This document shows positions 8,936-16,904 of a stretch of 64,000 nucleotides of DNA, one piece after another (the first letter of the stretch is position 1; every line of letters begins with the position of its first letter). This DNA comes from Endozoicomonas sp965208385 (GTDB lineage Bacteria > Pseudomonadota > Gammaproteobacteria > Pseudomonadales > Endozoicomonadaceae): assembly GCA_965208385.1 (NCBI GenBank), contig CBDBOO010000009.1:1-64000 (forward strand). The letters run 5' to 3'. A program made the position numbers and the translations under genes. Under the pieces are notes generated by a model that was not told where the DNA came from, ran no database searches, and saw nothing but the letters and a program-made list of their open reading frames with translations.

Positions 8936-10351
8936 TTATCCTCTTGTCATCTGCAAGGTGATGTTGTCCATAATTCGTATAAGATCCTGTAGAGTTCGAC
9001 AGCTTTCAACGTTTGTGCAGTAAGGGGCGTACTCAGACATGATCGAATCGCCGGTGTTCCAGCTAGATCGGCCTTCGGGATTCAGCCAGATAACCCTTTT
9101 ACTGTATTGACTGATTTTCTGCCATGCTTTTTGATTGCCCGGTGAGTAATTATTTCTGGCATCTCCCAGCATGATAACCGTAGTCTTCTGATCAATGTCA
9201 TTCATTGTCATCTTGCTGAAATCATTGAGTGCCTGGGCATAATCAGTGGGCCTGTCTGCCAGCTGATCCATTACATTATCTATGGCTTCTTCAATGGAGG
9301 CTTTTTTAAACGCGTCCGTAACCTCTGTTGTGCTGGAAGCGAATACAAAGGATCGGACTCTGGGTAATACATCCTGCAGGCAGTGAAGGAAGAGTAACAG
9401 AAACCGTGCCACCTTACTGACTGAACCACTGACGTCACACAAAATGATTAATTTAGGTCGTTCAATGCGGCGTGATTTCCAGCGTGTTTGAAAAAGCACA
9501 CCATCAAATGCTGCATTGGCTGTGATGGTTTTTCGTACGTCAAGTACACCACGATTGGTGGTTCTACGGCGTCGGCCATGAACGGTGGCCAGTTTTCTGG
9601 CAGCTTTCTGAATCAGTCGCACCATATTATCGTAGTAGTAACGATCGATCTGACTCAGGGGTTGTTTGTTCAACAGTTGTTCTCTGAGTTCAAGGGCGTT
9701 GTTTCCTGAAAATAATTCAAACTGCTGATGGACGGTGTTTTTTATTTTTTCCTGAAGTTTATCTCTGGCGTGTTCCAGAGCATGAATCAATTCTTGATTG
9801 CCATTGGCATTGGCATTGCCATTGCCATTGCCATTGCCATTGCCATTGCCATTGCCATTGCCATTGCCATTGCCATTGCCATTGCCAGCCGCCAGCTGTG
9901 CCAGTTCATCATTGAATTCGGCATTGCCCATCTGTTGCAAAACCTGAAAGGTAAAGAGTGATTTCTGAGTGAAGAACTGTATTTTCGACAGATTTTTCTG
10001 ACGAATAGCAGAAGTAATGGCGAGCTCTATATTCTGGGGATCACTGTCCATCAATAACTGTGCGAGACTGGATTTCAGCTCAATATCATTATTTTTCAGA
10101 CTTTCAGATAAGGCCGGTATCGCTTCATTGTTCATTGAGAAACCATGAAAATACTCATCAAACAATGTGTCCAATTGCCTGCTGTGATCCAGTGTTTTTG
10201 CCAGCGATGATGATAAGACCGATTTCAATAGATGGTGATTTTCAATGCCCACCAGTTGCACTGCTGCGAGAGCATCAAGGGTTTCTGCCGGGGAAACCGG
10301 TAATCCGGCATGACGTAACACGGCGATAAATTCACAGATGATCGGCTGCAT
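8936..10351 (-). CDS. VWA-domain protein (CoxE-like), partner of MoxR ATPase, with Gly-Asn repeat
   Basis: Cytoplasmic von Willebrand factor A protein of the kind that works with MoxR AAA+ ATPases as a chaperone or metal-insertion pair. In the 471-residue product the N-terminal helical half (1-150) is followed by a low-complexity Gly-Asn/Ala-Asn tract at 156-186. A basic segment comes next (HGRRRRTTNRG, about 258-268). The VWA domain starts near 300, with the MIDAS motif DVSGS at 306-310 and the later residues TDYAQ and LGDARNN. It lies 9 bp downstream of moxR in the same direction, clearly one operon. The repeat tract comes from a hexanucleotide expansion and is the unusual feature. Client unknown. 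Confidence 0.85.
   Translation of the reverse strand: MQPIICEFIAVLRHAGLPVSPAETLDALAAVQLVGIENHHLLKSVLSSSLAKTLDHSRQLDTLFDEYFHGFSMNNEAIPALSESLKNNDIELKSSLAQLLMDSDPQNIELAITSAIRQKNLSKIQFFTQKSLFTFQVLQQMGNAEFNDELAQLAAGNGNGNGNGNGNGNGNGNGNGNGNANANGNQELIHALEHARDKLQEKIKNTVHQQFELFSGNNALELREQLLNKQPLSQIDRYYYDNMVRLIQKAARKLATVHGRRRRTTNRGVLDVRKTITANAAFDGVLFQTRWKSRRIERPKLIILCDVSGSVSKVARFLLLFLHCLQDVLPRVRSFVFASSTTEVTDAFKKASIEEAIDNVMDQLADRPTDYAQALNDFSKMTMNDIDQKTTVIMLGDARNNYSPGNQKAWQKISQYSKRVIWLNPEGRSSWNTGDSIMSEYAPYCTNVESCRTLQDLIRIMDNITLQMTRG
9798..9888. repeat. Hexanucleotide microsatellite inside the VWA gene
   Basis: About fifteen tandem ATTGCC/ATTGGC hexamers on the plus strand, encoding alternating Gly-Asn with a few Ala-Asn on the minus strand. 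Because the unit is six bases, slippage changes length without shifting frame, so this is a protein-length rather than an on/off variation site. Confidence 0.9.
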
Positions 10352-10360
10352 TTTTCAGAC

Positions 10361-11305
10361 TCACCTGGAACGCTGTTTATTGTTAAGTAATTGTGAAATT
10401 TGAGGTGTCACAATTTCAATGTCTTCCTGAAATTTCAACAGCAAATTCAGAGTGGATCGCACCCATTGTTGGTCCAGCTGTTCAGTATTCAGTAGTAATA
10501 AGGCCCTGGCCCAATCAATGGTTTCACTGACCGCAGGTACTTTTTTTAGCGCAAGTTCACGGAGCGCTCCCACAAATTGAACCAGTTGCAGTCGCAGGAC
10601 CTCCTCTATTTCCGGCACCTGACTGGCGATGATTCTTGCTTCTGTGCGGGAATCGGGAAAAGGAATATAAAGATGCAGGCAACGTCGTTTAAGGGCATCA
10701 CCCAGTTCACGGGTATTATTACTGGTGAGAAATACCAGGGGTTTATGCTTTGCCTGAATGGTACCGATTTCAGGAATGGACACCTGGTATTCTGCGAGCA
10801 TTTCCAGTAGAAAAGCCTCAAATTCCTGATCGGCTTTATCAATTTCATCTATGAGAAGAACAGCTCCATCCTGTTCTTTCAATGCTTGAAGTAGAGGACG
10901 GGATTCAAGAAACGCCTCAGAGTAGAATATATCGCCAAACTGGTGCAGACGACTGACGGATTCATCCAGCCCTTCAGCCCCTTTAAGTACTTCGGATAAT
11001 TGATCTTTCAGAACCTGGGTATACAACAGCTGCTTACCGTATTTCCATTCATACAGGGCTTTGGATTCGTCGAGTCCTTCGTAGCATTGCAAGCGCACCA
11101 ACGGGCTGCCGAGATATTTAGCAGTAATTTTTGCCAGCTCTGTTTTTCCGACACCGGGAGGTCCTTCCACCAGAATGGGCTTCTGGAGCTGGCAAGCCAG
11201 ATAGACAGTGGTTGCAATGTTTTTACTGCAGATATAGCCCAGTTGTTCAAATTCCCGGCTGATGGTGTCTGGCGAGTCGACTTTGTGGGGATGTAGTGAA
11301 ATCAC
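10361..11305 (-). CDS. MoxR-family AAA+ ATPase
   Basis: Cytoplasmic AAA+ ATPase of the MoxR group, typically acting with a VWA protein to remodel or load cofactors into client complexes. The 314-residue protein has the Walker A motif GPPGVGKT at 48-55, the Walker B stretch AVLLIDEIDKAD at 148-159 and a sensor-1 Asn in FLTSNNTREL. The arginine-finger region is KRRCLHLYIPFP. The start is GTG at 11305 with only a weak ribosome site. The VWA gene follows after 9 bp. The pair has no recognisable client gene beside it. Confidence 0.9.
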   Translation of the reverse strand: MISLHPHKVDSPDTISREFEQLGYICSKNIATTVYLACQLQKPILVEGPPGVGKTELAKITAKYLGSPLVRLQCYEGLDESKALYEWKYGKQLLYTQVLKDQLSEVLKGAEGLDESVSRLHQFGDIFYSEAFLESRPLLQALKEQDGAVLLIDEIDKADQEFEAFLLEMLAEYQVSIPEIGTIQAKHKPLVFLTSNNTRELGDALKRRCLHLYIPFPDSRTEARIIASQVPEIEEVLRLQLVQFVGALRELALKKVPAVSETIDWARALLLLNTEQLDQQWVRSTLNLLLKFQEDIEIVTPQISQLLNNKQRSR

Positions 11306-11545
11306 AGCTGCTCTTTATCATTTATTATATTGGCCTGAATCATCCTACCCCATGAATAACGCAAAAAAGAAGTAAAAAATCCGACGGTTTTCACATGTAT
11401 TCAAAGTAATCGGGCTTCCGGAAAGGATGAATTGTTTCTGGCCTGAAAAAAAGATCTGCCAATAAGCCCTTTGACAGGAACATGCTACTTTTATTCCGTG
11501 GTTTTATTTTGCCGCAGAATAGAGAACTGATTCAGGGATCTATTG
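11306..11545. other. Intergenic region between divergent moxR and the HiPIP-like gene
   Basis: About 240 bp of AT-rich noncoding DNA that must hold the divergent promoters. I see no clear operator or repeat. Confidence 0.45.
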
Positions 11546-11872
11546 ATGAAGATGATGAAGACGACGATGATGATGAAGAGAAAGCAGTTTCTTCGAGTAG
11601 CCTGTGTATCAGGGATGATTCCGTTACTGAATCTTCAGGCTGATTCCGGAAAGCCGCTGGCTGCAGTCTCTGTAGATGAGCCGTTGGCTAAAAGCCTTCA
11701 CTATGTAGAAAATGCCACTGAAGCTGTGGGTGATCCGAAATACCGAAAAGGGCAGGATTGCGGTAATTTTCTGTTTTTTAATGAGAAAACTAATAACGCC
11801 TGTGCCTTGTTCGGGAACCGGCCTGTGAAAAAGGCGGGCTGGTGTAATACCTGGAAACCCGCCAGGAAATAA
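11546..11872 (+). CDS. High-potential iron-sulfur protein-like, lacking one cluster cysteine
   Basis: HiPIPs are small periplasmic [4Fe-4S] electron carriers. This 108-residue protein shows the family pattern: LHYVENATEAVGDPKYRKGQ followed by the cluster region and the signature KKAGWCNTW. Canonical HiPIPs have four cysteines in a C-x2-C...C...C arrangement. Here Cys72, Cys86 and Cys100 are present, but the second position is Phe75 (codon TTT where TGT would give Cys). The N-terminus is basic with KRKQFLR, a degenerate Tat-like motif (family members are usually Tat-exported), then a hydrophobic stretch. I chose ATG 11546 because AGGGA lies 7 bases upstream. Several in-frame ATGs follow in a Met-rich run, so the start is uncertain. 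It may be a degraded copy or bind a different cluster. Confidence 0.75.
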   Translation: MKMMKTTMMMKRKQFLRVACVSGMIPLLNLQADSGKPLAAVSVDEPLAKSLHYVENATEAVGDPKYRKGQDCGNFLFFNEKTNNACALFGNRPVKKAGWCNTWKPARK

Positions 11873-12324
11873 CCGTTTACCCGCTGTCATCAGGGCGTAA
11901 AAAGCGTGCAGAAAGACCCTGTTACCCATGTGAGAGAGTGTACAGTCAAATGAAATGGAAAGTTTACGTTTGCGTAAACTTGTCGCTCTTGGTATTGTCC
12001 GTTCAGACTTGCAAAAATATGATAACTGATAAGCTACCACACAGCTGTTTACGGCATTAATACGCGACTGCATAAATGCAGGAGCTAGTGCAACGCAGGA
12101 GCCGTTGCCGCGTAGGACAGACTGTTCGCGGTCAGTCTCCTGAACAGGCCATTGGTGATGCACATCAGTCATGAGCGCGATAGCTGATCATCTCTTTGTT
12201 GATGGTCATTGCATAGAATCAAGCGTGCTTTTATATAGAAGTGCTTGATTCAAAAATGCTTTGATCCGGCAAAAACAGCTCTCACAGTAAAGCTCTTACA
12301 GTAAAACAAGAATGCGAGATCCTC
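11873..12324. other. Intergenic region upstream of the catabolic gene set
   Basis: About 450 bp without a supported gene. Its one striking feature is the palindrome at 11961-11980, listed separately. A 182-aa antisense frame exists here but overlaps the HiPIP gene and has no coding support. Confidence 0.5.
11961..11980. promoter_or_regulatory. Candidate operator palindrome upstream of the thiolase gene
   Basis: AGTTTACG and CGTAAACT flank a 4-base TTTG centre, a perfect 8-bp inverted repeat. MerR-family LiuR regulators of branched-chain amino-acid catabolism recognise operators built on a TTTACG/CGTAAA core (from memory), and the genes downstream fit valine catabolism. The site is about 345 bp from the thiolase start, so the assignment is inference. 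Confidence 0.4.
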
Positions 12325-13500
12325 ATGTCTACTCCAAGCCAGAATATAGTTATTGTTTCCGCTGCCAGAACACCCATGGGTGGTTTTCAGGGAGCGCTTT
12401 CTTCCAAATCCGCCACAGAGCTGGGTACCGTGGCTATCCAGTCGGCGCTTGAACGGTCTGGCCTTGATGCCAATTCTGTTTCCGAAGTGTTGATGGGTTG
12501 TGTTCTACCTGCAGGTGTTGGCCAGGCCCCGGCACGACAGGCATCTCGCGGTGCAGGCATTCCTGATGGTGTTCCCGCGACAACGGTGAATAAAGTCTGT
12601 GGTTCAGGTATGAAAACGGTCATGCTGGCGGCTGCGCAATTACAAACCGGTGAAGCCGATGTGGTGGTTGCCGGTGGCATGGAAAGCATGACCAACGCAC
12701 CTTATATGCTGGATAAAGCCAGGGGTGGAATGCGTATTGGTCACGGACAGGTAAAAGATCATATGTTTACCGATGGTCTTGAAGATGCCTACGAAGGCAA
12801 TGCCATGGGCGTATTTGCCCAGCAGACGGCTGATCGATTTAATGTCAGCCGCGAAGCCATGGATGATTATGCCTTCTTGTCACTTGAACGCGCTAAGGCG
12901 GCCATTGCAACAGGTGCCTTTGTTGACGAAATTGCCAGTGTAGAAATCAGGAACGGCCGGGTGGATGAGGATGAGCAGCCTGGCAAAGCCAGACCTGAAA
13001 AAATCCGCAGTTTAAGACCGGCTTTTGCAAAAGATGGAACGGTAACCGCGGCTAATTCCAGTTCAATTTCCGATGGCGCTGCAGCCCTGGTGCTTATGCG
13101 GGAAGACGATGCCCTGTCACGTGGTCTCACTCCACTGGCACGAATTGCCGGGTATCAGAGTCATGCACAGAAGCCTGAAGAGTTCACTCTGGCTCCCATC
13201 GATGGTGTGGGAAAACTGCTGAAGAAGCTGGATTGGAAAACCGATGATGTGGATCTTTTTGAAATAAACGAAGCCTTTGCCGTAGTGACCATGATGGCGA
13301 TGAAAGAGCTGGGTCTGGAGCAGGGCAAGGTTAATGTTAATGGTGGTGCCTGTGCGCTGGGTCATCCGCTGGGAGCCAGTGGTGCACGGATTCTGGTAAC
13401 ACTGTTGTATGCCCTGAAAAAACGGGGCGCCGAAAAAGGGATTGCTTCTCTCTGTATTGGTGGTGGAGAAGCGACGGCTATTGCCGTGGAGATGTTCTAA
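12325..13500 (+). CDS. Acetyl-CoA C-acyltransferase (thiolase)
   Basis: Cytoplasmic thiolase catalysing CoA-dependent cleavage of 3-ketoacyl-CoA or the reverse condensation. The 391-residue protein is full length. The acyl-accepting cysteine is Cys92 in VNKVCGSGMK. The NEAFAVV motif is near 314, the catalytic His lies in GGACALGHPLGASGAR near 340-355, and the second Cys lies in SLCIGGGEA near the C-terminus. It begins a co-directional four-gene set with an acyl-CoA dehydrogenase, an enoyl-CoA hydratase and 3-hydroxyisobutyrate dehydrogenase. This pattern fits branched-chain amino-acid degradation. Sequence alone does not separate acetoacetyl-CoA thiolase (AtoB-like) from a broader-range enzyme. 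Confidence 0.9.
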   Translation: MSTPSQNIVIVSAARTPMGGFQGALSSKSATELGTVAIQSALERSGLDANSVSEVLMGCVLPAGVGQAPARQASRGAGIPDGVPATTVNKVCGSGMKTVMLAAAQLQTGEADVVVAGGMESMTNAPYMLDKARGGMRIGHGQVKDHMFTDGLEDAYEGNAMGVFAQQTADRFNVSREAMDDYAFLSLERAKAAIATGAFVDEIASVEIRNGRVDEDEQPGKARPEKIRSLRPAFAKDGTVTAANSSSISDGAAALVLMREDDALSRGLTPLARIAGYQSHAQKPEEFTLAPIDGVGKLLKKLDWKTDDVDLFEINEAFAVVTMMAMKELGLEQGKVNVNGGACALGHPLGASGARILVTLLYALKKRGAEKGIASLCIGGGEATAIAVEMF

Positions 13501-13562
13501 ATTGATCTAAACCAGTACGAATATCGTCATACCAGTTAAGAATTTTTAAATGCGAGGCATCG

Positions 13563-14732
13563 ATGGATTTTAACCTTTCTGAAGATCAGGTCGCCTTTCG
13601 TGATCTGGCTCAGCAATTTTCTGAAGCCGAACTGGCACCCCACGCGGCCGAATGGGATTTGAAATCTCATTTCCCTGTGGATGTGATCAAGGCAGCAGGC
13701 GCTCTGGGTTTCTGTTCACTGTATACCAGTGAAGAAATGGGAGGTCTTGGTTTGTCACGTCTGGACGCTCATCTTGTTTTTGAACAATTGTCCATGGGTT
13801 GTACGGCGACAACCGCCTATCTCACCATTCATAATATGGTGACCTGGATGGTGGGTGAGTTTGGCAGTGATAGCATCAAGGCTGAGTGGGGGGAAGGCTT
13901 AACCACGGGTGATAAGCTGGCGTCCTATTGTCTTACTGAACCGGGAGCGGGCAGTGACGCTGCTTCCCTGAAAAGCAGGGCGGTTCGTGACGGTGATGAT
14001 TACGTTCTTAACGGCTCGAAGATGTTTATTTCCGGCGCTGGCAGCACCGATTTTCTGCTGGTTATGGCCAGAACCGGTGAAGACGGTGCTAAAGGAATTT
14101 CTGCCTTTGCCGTTCCAGCCAACCTGGACGGTATCAGCTATGGAAGAAAAGAAGACAAAATGGGCTGGAATGCCCAGCCAACCCGATTAATCACCTTTGA
14201 AAATGTACGGATTCCTGTCAGCCATCTTCTGGGTGAAGAAGGGCAGGGCTTTATGTTTGCCATGAAAGGGCTGGATGGTGGGCGTATCAATATTGCCACC
14301 TGCTCCCTGGGGACCGCTCAACAAGCATTGAATACTGCCAGAATTTATATGAAGGAAAGGAAACAGTTTGGTCGTGAACTGGCCAGTTTTCAGGCCCTGC
14401 AGTTTAAATTAGCTGATATGAATACCGAGCTGGTGGCCGCACGTCAGATGGTTCGAATGGCTGCCTTCAAGCTTGATGAAAAAGATCCTGAAGCTACCTC
14501 TTATTGCGCCATGGCCAAACGATTTGCCACAGATGTTGGCTTTAATGTCTGTAATGAAGCGTTGCAGATTCATGGTGGCTATGGCTATATCAAGGAATAC
14601 CCACTGGAGCGTCATGTTAGGGATACCAGGGTTCATCAGATTCTGGAAGGGACCAATGAGATCATGCGATTAATAATCGCTCGTCGTTTATTATCTGACA
14701 GCATTTCCCACAGCGGAATGGAGTTACAGTAA
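13563..14732 (+). CDS. Acyl-CoA dehydrogenase, likely isobutyryl-CoA dehydrogenase
   Basis: FAD flavoprotein that introduces the alpha-beta double bond in a short or branched acyl-CoA. In 389 residues the acyl-CoA dehydrogenase signatures CLTEPGAGSDAASLKSRA (about 125-142) and QIHGGYGYIKEYPLERHVRD (about 336-355) are clear. The catalytic base is predicted as Glu362 in LEGTNEIMR. The neighbours, an enoyl-CoA hydratase 2 bp downstream and mmsB, point to isobutyryl-CoA from valine as substrate. This is inferred from context. The start ATG at 13563 follows GAGG at about 8 bases. Confidence 0.88.
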   Translation: MDFNLSEDQVAFRDLAQQFSEAELAPHAAEWDLKSHFPVDVIKAAGALGFCSLYTSEEMGGLGLSRLDAHLVFEQLSMGCTATTAYLTIHNMVTWMVGEFGSDSIKAEWGEGLTTGDKLASYCLTEPGAGSDAASLKSRAVRDGDDYVLNGSKMFISGAGSTDFLLVMARTGEDGAKGISAFAVPANLDGISYGRKEDKMGWNAQPTRLITFENVRIPVSHLLGEEGQGFMFAMKGLDGGRINIATCSLGTAQQALNTARIYMKERKQFGRELASFQALQFKLADMNTELVAARQMVRMAAFKLDEKDPEATSYCAMAKRFATDVGFNVCNEALQIHGGYGYIKEYPLERHVRDTRVHQILEGTNEIMRLIIARRLLSDSISHSGMELQ

Positions 14733-14734
14733 CT

Positions 14735-15511
14735 ATGTCTGAGCAATTGCACCTGTCCTTCGAAGGGCATACCGCTATCATCACTATTGATAACCCGCCG
14801 GCGAATACCTGGACACCGGAAAGCCTCAGGGAACTCTGTGATATGGTCAGAGAGCTGGATCAGAAACCGGATGTGATCGCACTGATCATTGCATCCGCCT
14901 CTGAAAAGTTTTTTAGCGCCGGGGCTGATCTGAAACGCTTCTCAAATATTTCTGCCGATCAGGCTCGTCCGTTTGCCGAAGTATTTGGCGAAGCTTTTGA
15001 AGCGCTCAGTAACTTTAAAGGCTTAACCATTGCGGCCATTAATGGCTACTCCATGGGCGGTGGTCTTGAAGTGGCGCTGGCCTGTGATCTGCGTGTGGCT
15101 GAAGAACAGGCGGTGATGGCTTTACCTGAAGCGGGTGTTGGTCTGTTGCCCTGTGCTGGTGGCACTCAGAATCTGACGATTCTGGTGGGTGAAGCCTGGA
15201 CCAAACGCATGATTCTCTGTGGTGAAAAAGTGGGTGCGGAAAAAGCACTGACGATTGGTCTGGTGGAAGAAGTTGTGGGCACAGGAGAAGCTCTGGACAG
15301 AGCCAGAGCATTGGCTCAGAAAACCAGTAAGCAAAGCCCTGATTCTGTGAAAGCCTGTAAAAAACTGATTCAGATGGGGCGCAGTGGCTTCAGTCGTGAT
15401 TCACTGCCTCTTGAACGGGAACTGTTTCTTGGATTATTTGAAGGTAAAAATCAGCAGGAAGGTGTTGATGCGTTCCTTGAAAAACGAAAGCCCCAATGGC
15501 ATTTTGATTGA
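14735..15511 (+). CDS. Enoyl-CoA hydratase/isomerase (crotonase family)
   Basis: Hydrates the enoyl-CoA (methacrylyl-CoA if the pathway is valine degradation) to a 3-hydroxyacyl-CoA. The 258-residue protein has the oxyanion-hole segment FFSAGADLKRFS (about 58-69). The signature INGYSMGGGLEVALACDLRVAEE (about 101-123) and the second glutamate region ALPEAGVGLLPCAGGTQ also fit. It starts 2 bp after the dehydrogenase stop, indicating translational coupling. The separate 3-hydroxyisobutyryl-CoA hydrolase that valine degradation needs is not seen in the window. Confidence 0.88.
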   Translation: MSEQLHLSFEGHTAIITIDNPPANTWTPESLRELCDMVRELDQKPDVIALIIASASEKFFSAGADLKRFSNISADQARPFAEVFGEAFEALSNFKGLTIAAINGYSMGGGLEVALACDLRVAEEQAVMALPEAGVGLLPCAGGTQNLTILVGEAWTKRMILCGEKVGAEKALTIGLVEEVVGTGEALDRARALAQKTSKQSPDSVKACKKLIQMGRSGFSRDSLPLERELFLGLFEGKNQQEGVDAFLEKRKPQWHFD

Positions 15512-15641
15512 TAAACCACTGAGCTGAGAGATTGTTACAAAAGGGTTTTGGTCAGGATAGTTTATTGGACTGACTGACCCAAAGACCGACTGAAATATGT
15601 TCTGTCATCTAAGATAACAAGAATTAAAAAGGAACGGGATC

Positions 15642-16532
15642 ATGGCAAAAATTGCATTTATAGGTCTGGGCAATATGGGAGCACCCATGGCCCGGAATTT
15701 GTTGTCAGCCGGACATGATGTTTGTGGTTACGATCTTGTCGCAGAAACGCTGAAACAGCATGAAGCTGCGGGTGGTTCTACTGCTGACACTGTGCAGAAA
15801 GCTGCAGAAGGTGCAGACGTCATCATCAGTATGTTGCCTGCGGGTAAGCATGTTGCATCGCTCTATCTGGGTGAGAAGGGGCTTTTCTCTTTTATATCCC
15901 AGAGTGCACTGGTCATTGATTGCAGTACGATTGAGGCCGAGGTAGCCAAGGAAGTAGGCGCTGGTGCCTCTGAAAAGGGTATTCGCTTTATCGATGCTCC
16001 GGTATCAGGGGGCACAGCCGGTGCTGCTGCAGGATTGCTGACATTCATGGTTGGGGGGGAATCCCCGGCTGTTGAAATGGCCCGCCCTTATCTGGAGATT
16101 ATGGGACAGAATATTTTCCATGCCGGTGCAGTGGGAGCAGGGCAGCTGGCAAAAATCTGTAATAACATGCTGTTGGCTGTATTGATGACAGGCACTTCTG
16201 AAGCATTAAAACTGGGGATGGATAATGGTCTTGATCCTTCAGTGTTGTCAGAAATTATGCGTAACAGTTCCGGTGGCAACTGGGTACTGGAAAAGTACAA
16301 TCCTGTTCCGGGTGTTATGCCGAATGTGCCAGCCAGTAATGATTATCAGGGTGGGTTTATGCTGGGGTTAATGGCAAAAGATCTTGGTCTTGCCCTGGGT
16401 ACCGCTGCCAGCAGTAAATCGGCAACACCTATGGCTTCTCTGGCAGATAATCTGTTCCGCATGCACTCGTCAAGATCGGGTGATCGTCTGGATTTCTCCA
16501 GCGTCATACAGTTATTTGATAAAGATAAATAA
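15642..16532 (+). CDS. mmsB: 3-hydroxyisobutyrate dehydrogenase
   Basis: NAD-dependent oxidation of 3-hydroxyisobutyrate to methylmalonate semialdehyde in valine catabolism. The 296-residue protein shows the N-terminal dinucleotide motif IAFIGLGNMGAPMARNL (4-20) and the substrate-binding segment DAPVSGGTAGAAAGLL (about 118-133). The catalytic Lys is in KICNNMLL (about 170). The start ATG at 15642 follows AGGAACGGG. It closes the catabolic set after a 130-bp gap. The usual partner mmsA (methylmalonate-semialdehyde dehydrogenase) is absent here. Confidence 0.93.
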   Translation: MAKIAFIGLGNMGAPMARNLLSAGHDVCGYDLVAETLKQHEAAGGSTADTVQKAAEGADVIISMLPAGKHVASLYLGEKGLFSFISQSALVIDCSTIEAEVAKEVGAGASEKGIRFIDAPVSGGTAGAAAGLLTFMVGGESPAVEMARPYLEIMGQNIFHAGAVGAGQLAKICNNMLLAVLMTGTSEALKLGMDNGLDPSVLSEIMRNSSGGNWVLEKYNPVPGVMPNVPASNDYQGGFMLGLMAKDLGLALGTAASSKSATPMASLADNLFRMHSSRSGDRLDFSSVIQLFDKDK

Positions 16533-16904
16533 TGCCTATGTGCGGCTATAGGTAAGTGATACGTCTATTTGGATCCACATCAGCAGAATGTGGGTCCAGT
16601 TTTCTGAGAGATACAGGGTTCCAGAGAGAACAACGAATACACTCGTAAGGGCTATGATTTGCTGAGTGCTGGGATATATGTTTGATCCATACTCAGATTC
16701 ATGTTCTTCAGTGTATTCAATCAGCGAGCAGGTGTCATTCTGATCATGCCTTGACCCCAGTAAAACAGGGTTTTCAGAGTCGTCAAACAGTAGCCTACCT
16801 TTTTTTCCGTTCTCCTGGGAAGTCTGGCTCAGTGCACACAATAACGCGTTGTTTTCTATATCGAATGTAAGGGTAATAAATCGGCTATCCCCATCTTTAT
16901 TTAT

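Noticed and set aside
9728..9961. Plus-strand frame encoding a long Ala-Ile repeat protein
   Set aside because: It is the opposite strand of the Gly-Asn tract in the VWA gene and has no independent support.
11624..12172. 182-aa minus-strand frame over the HiPIP gene and spacer
   Set aside because: It overlaps the HiPIP-like gene, has no ribosome site or recognisable domain, and reads as antisense chance.
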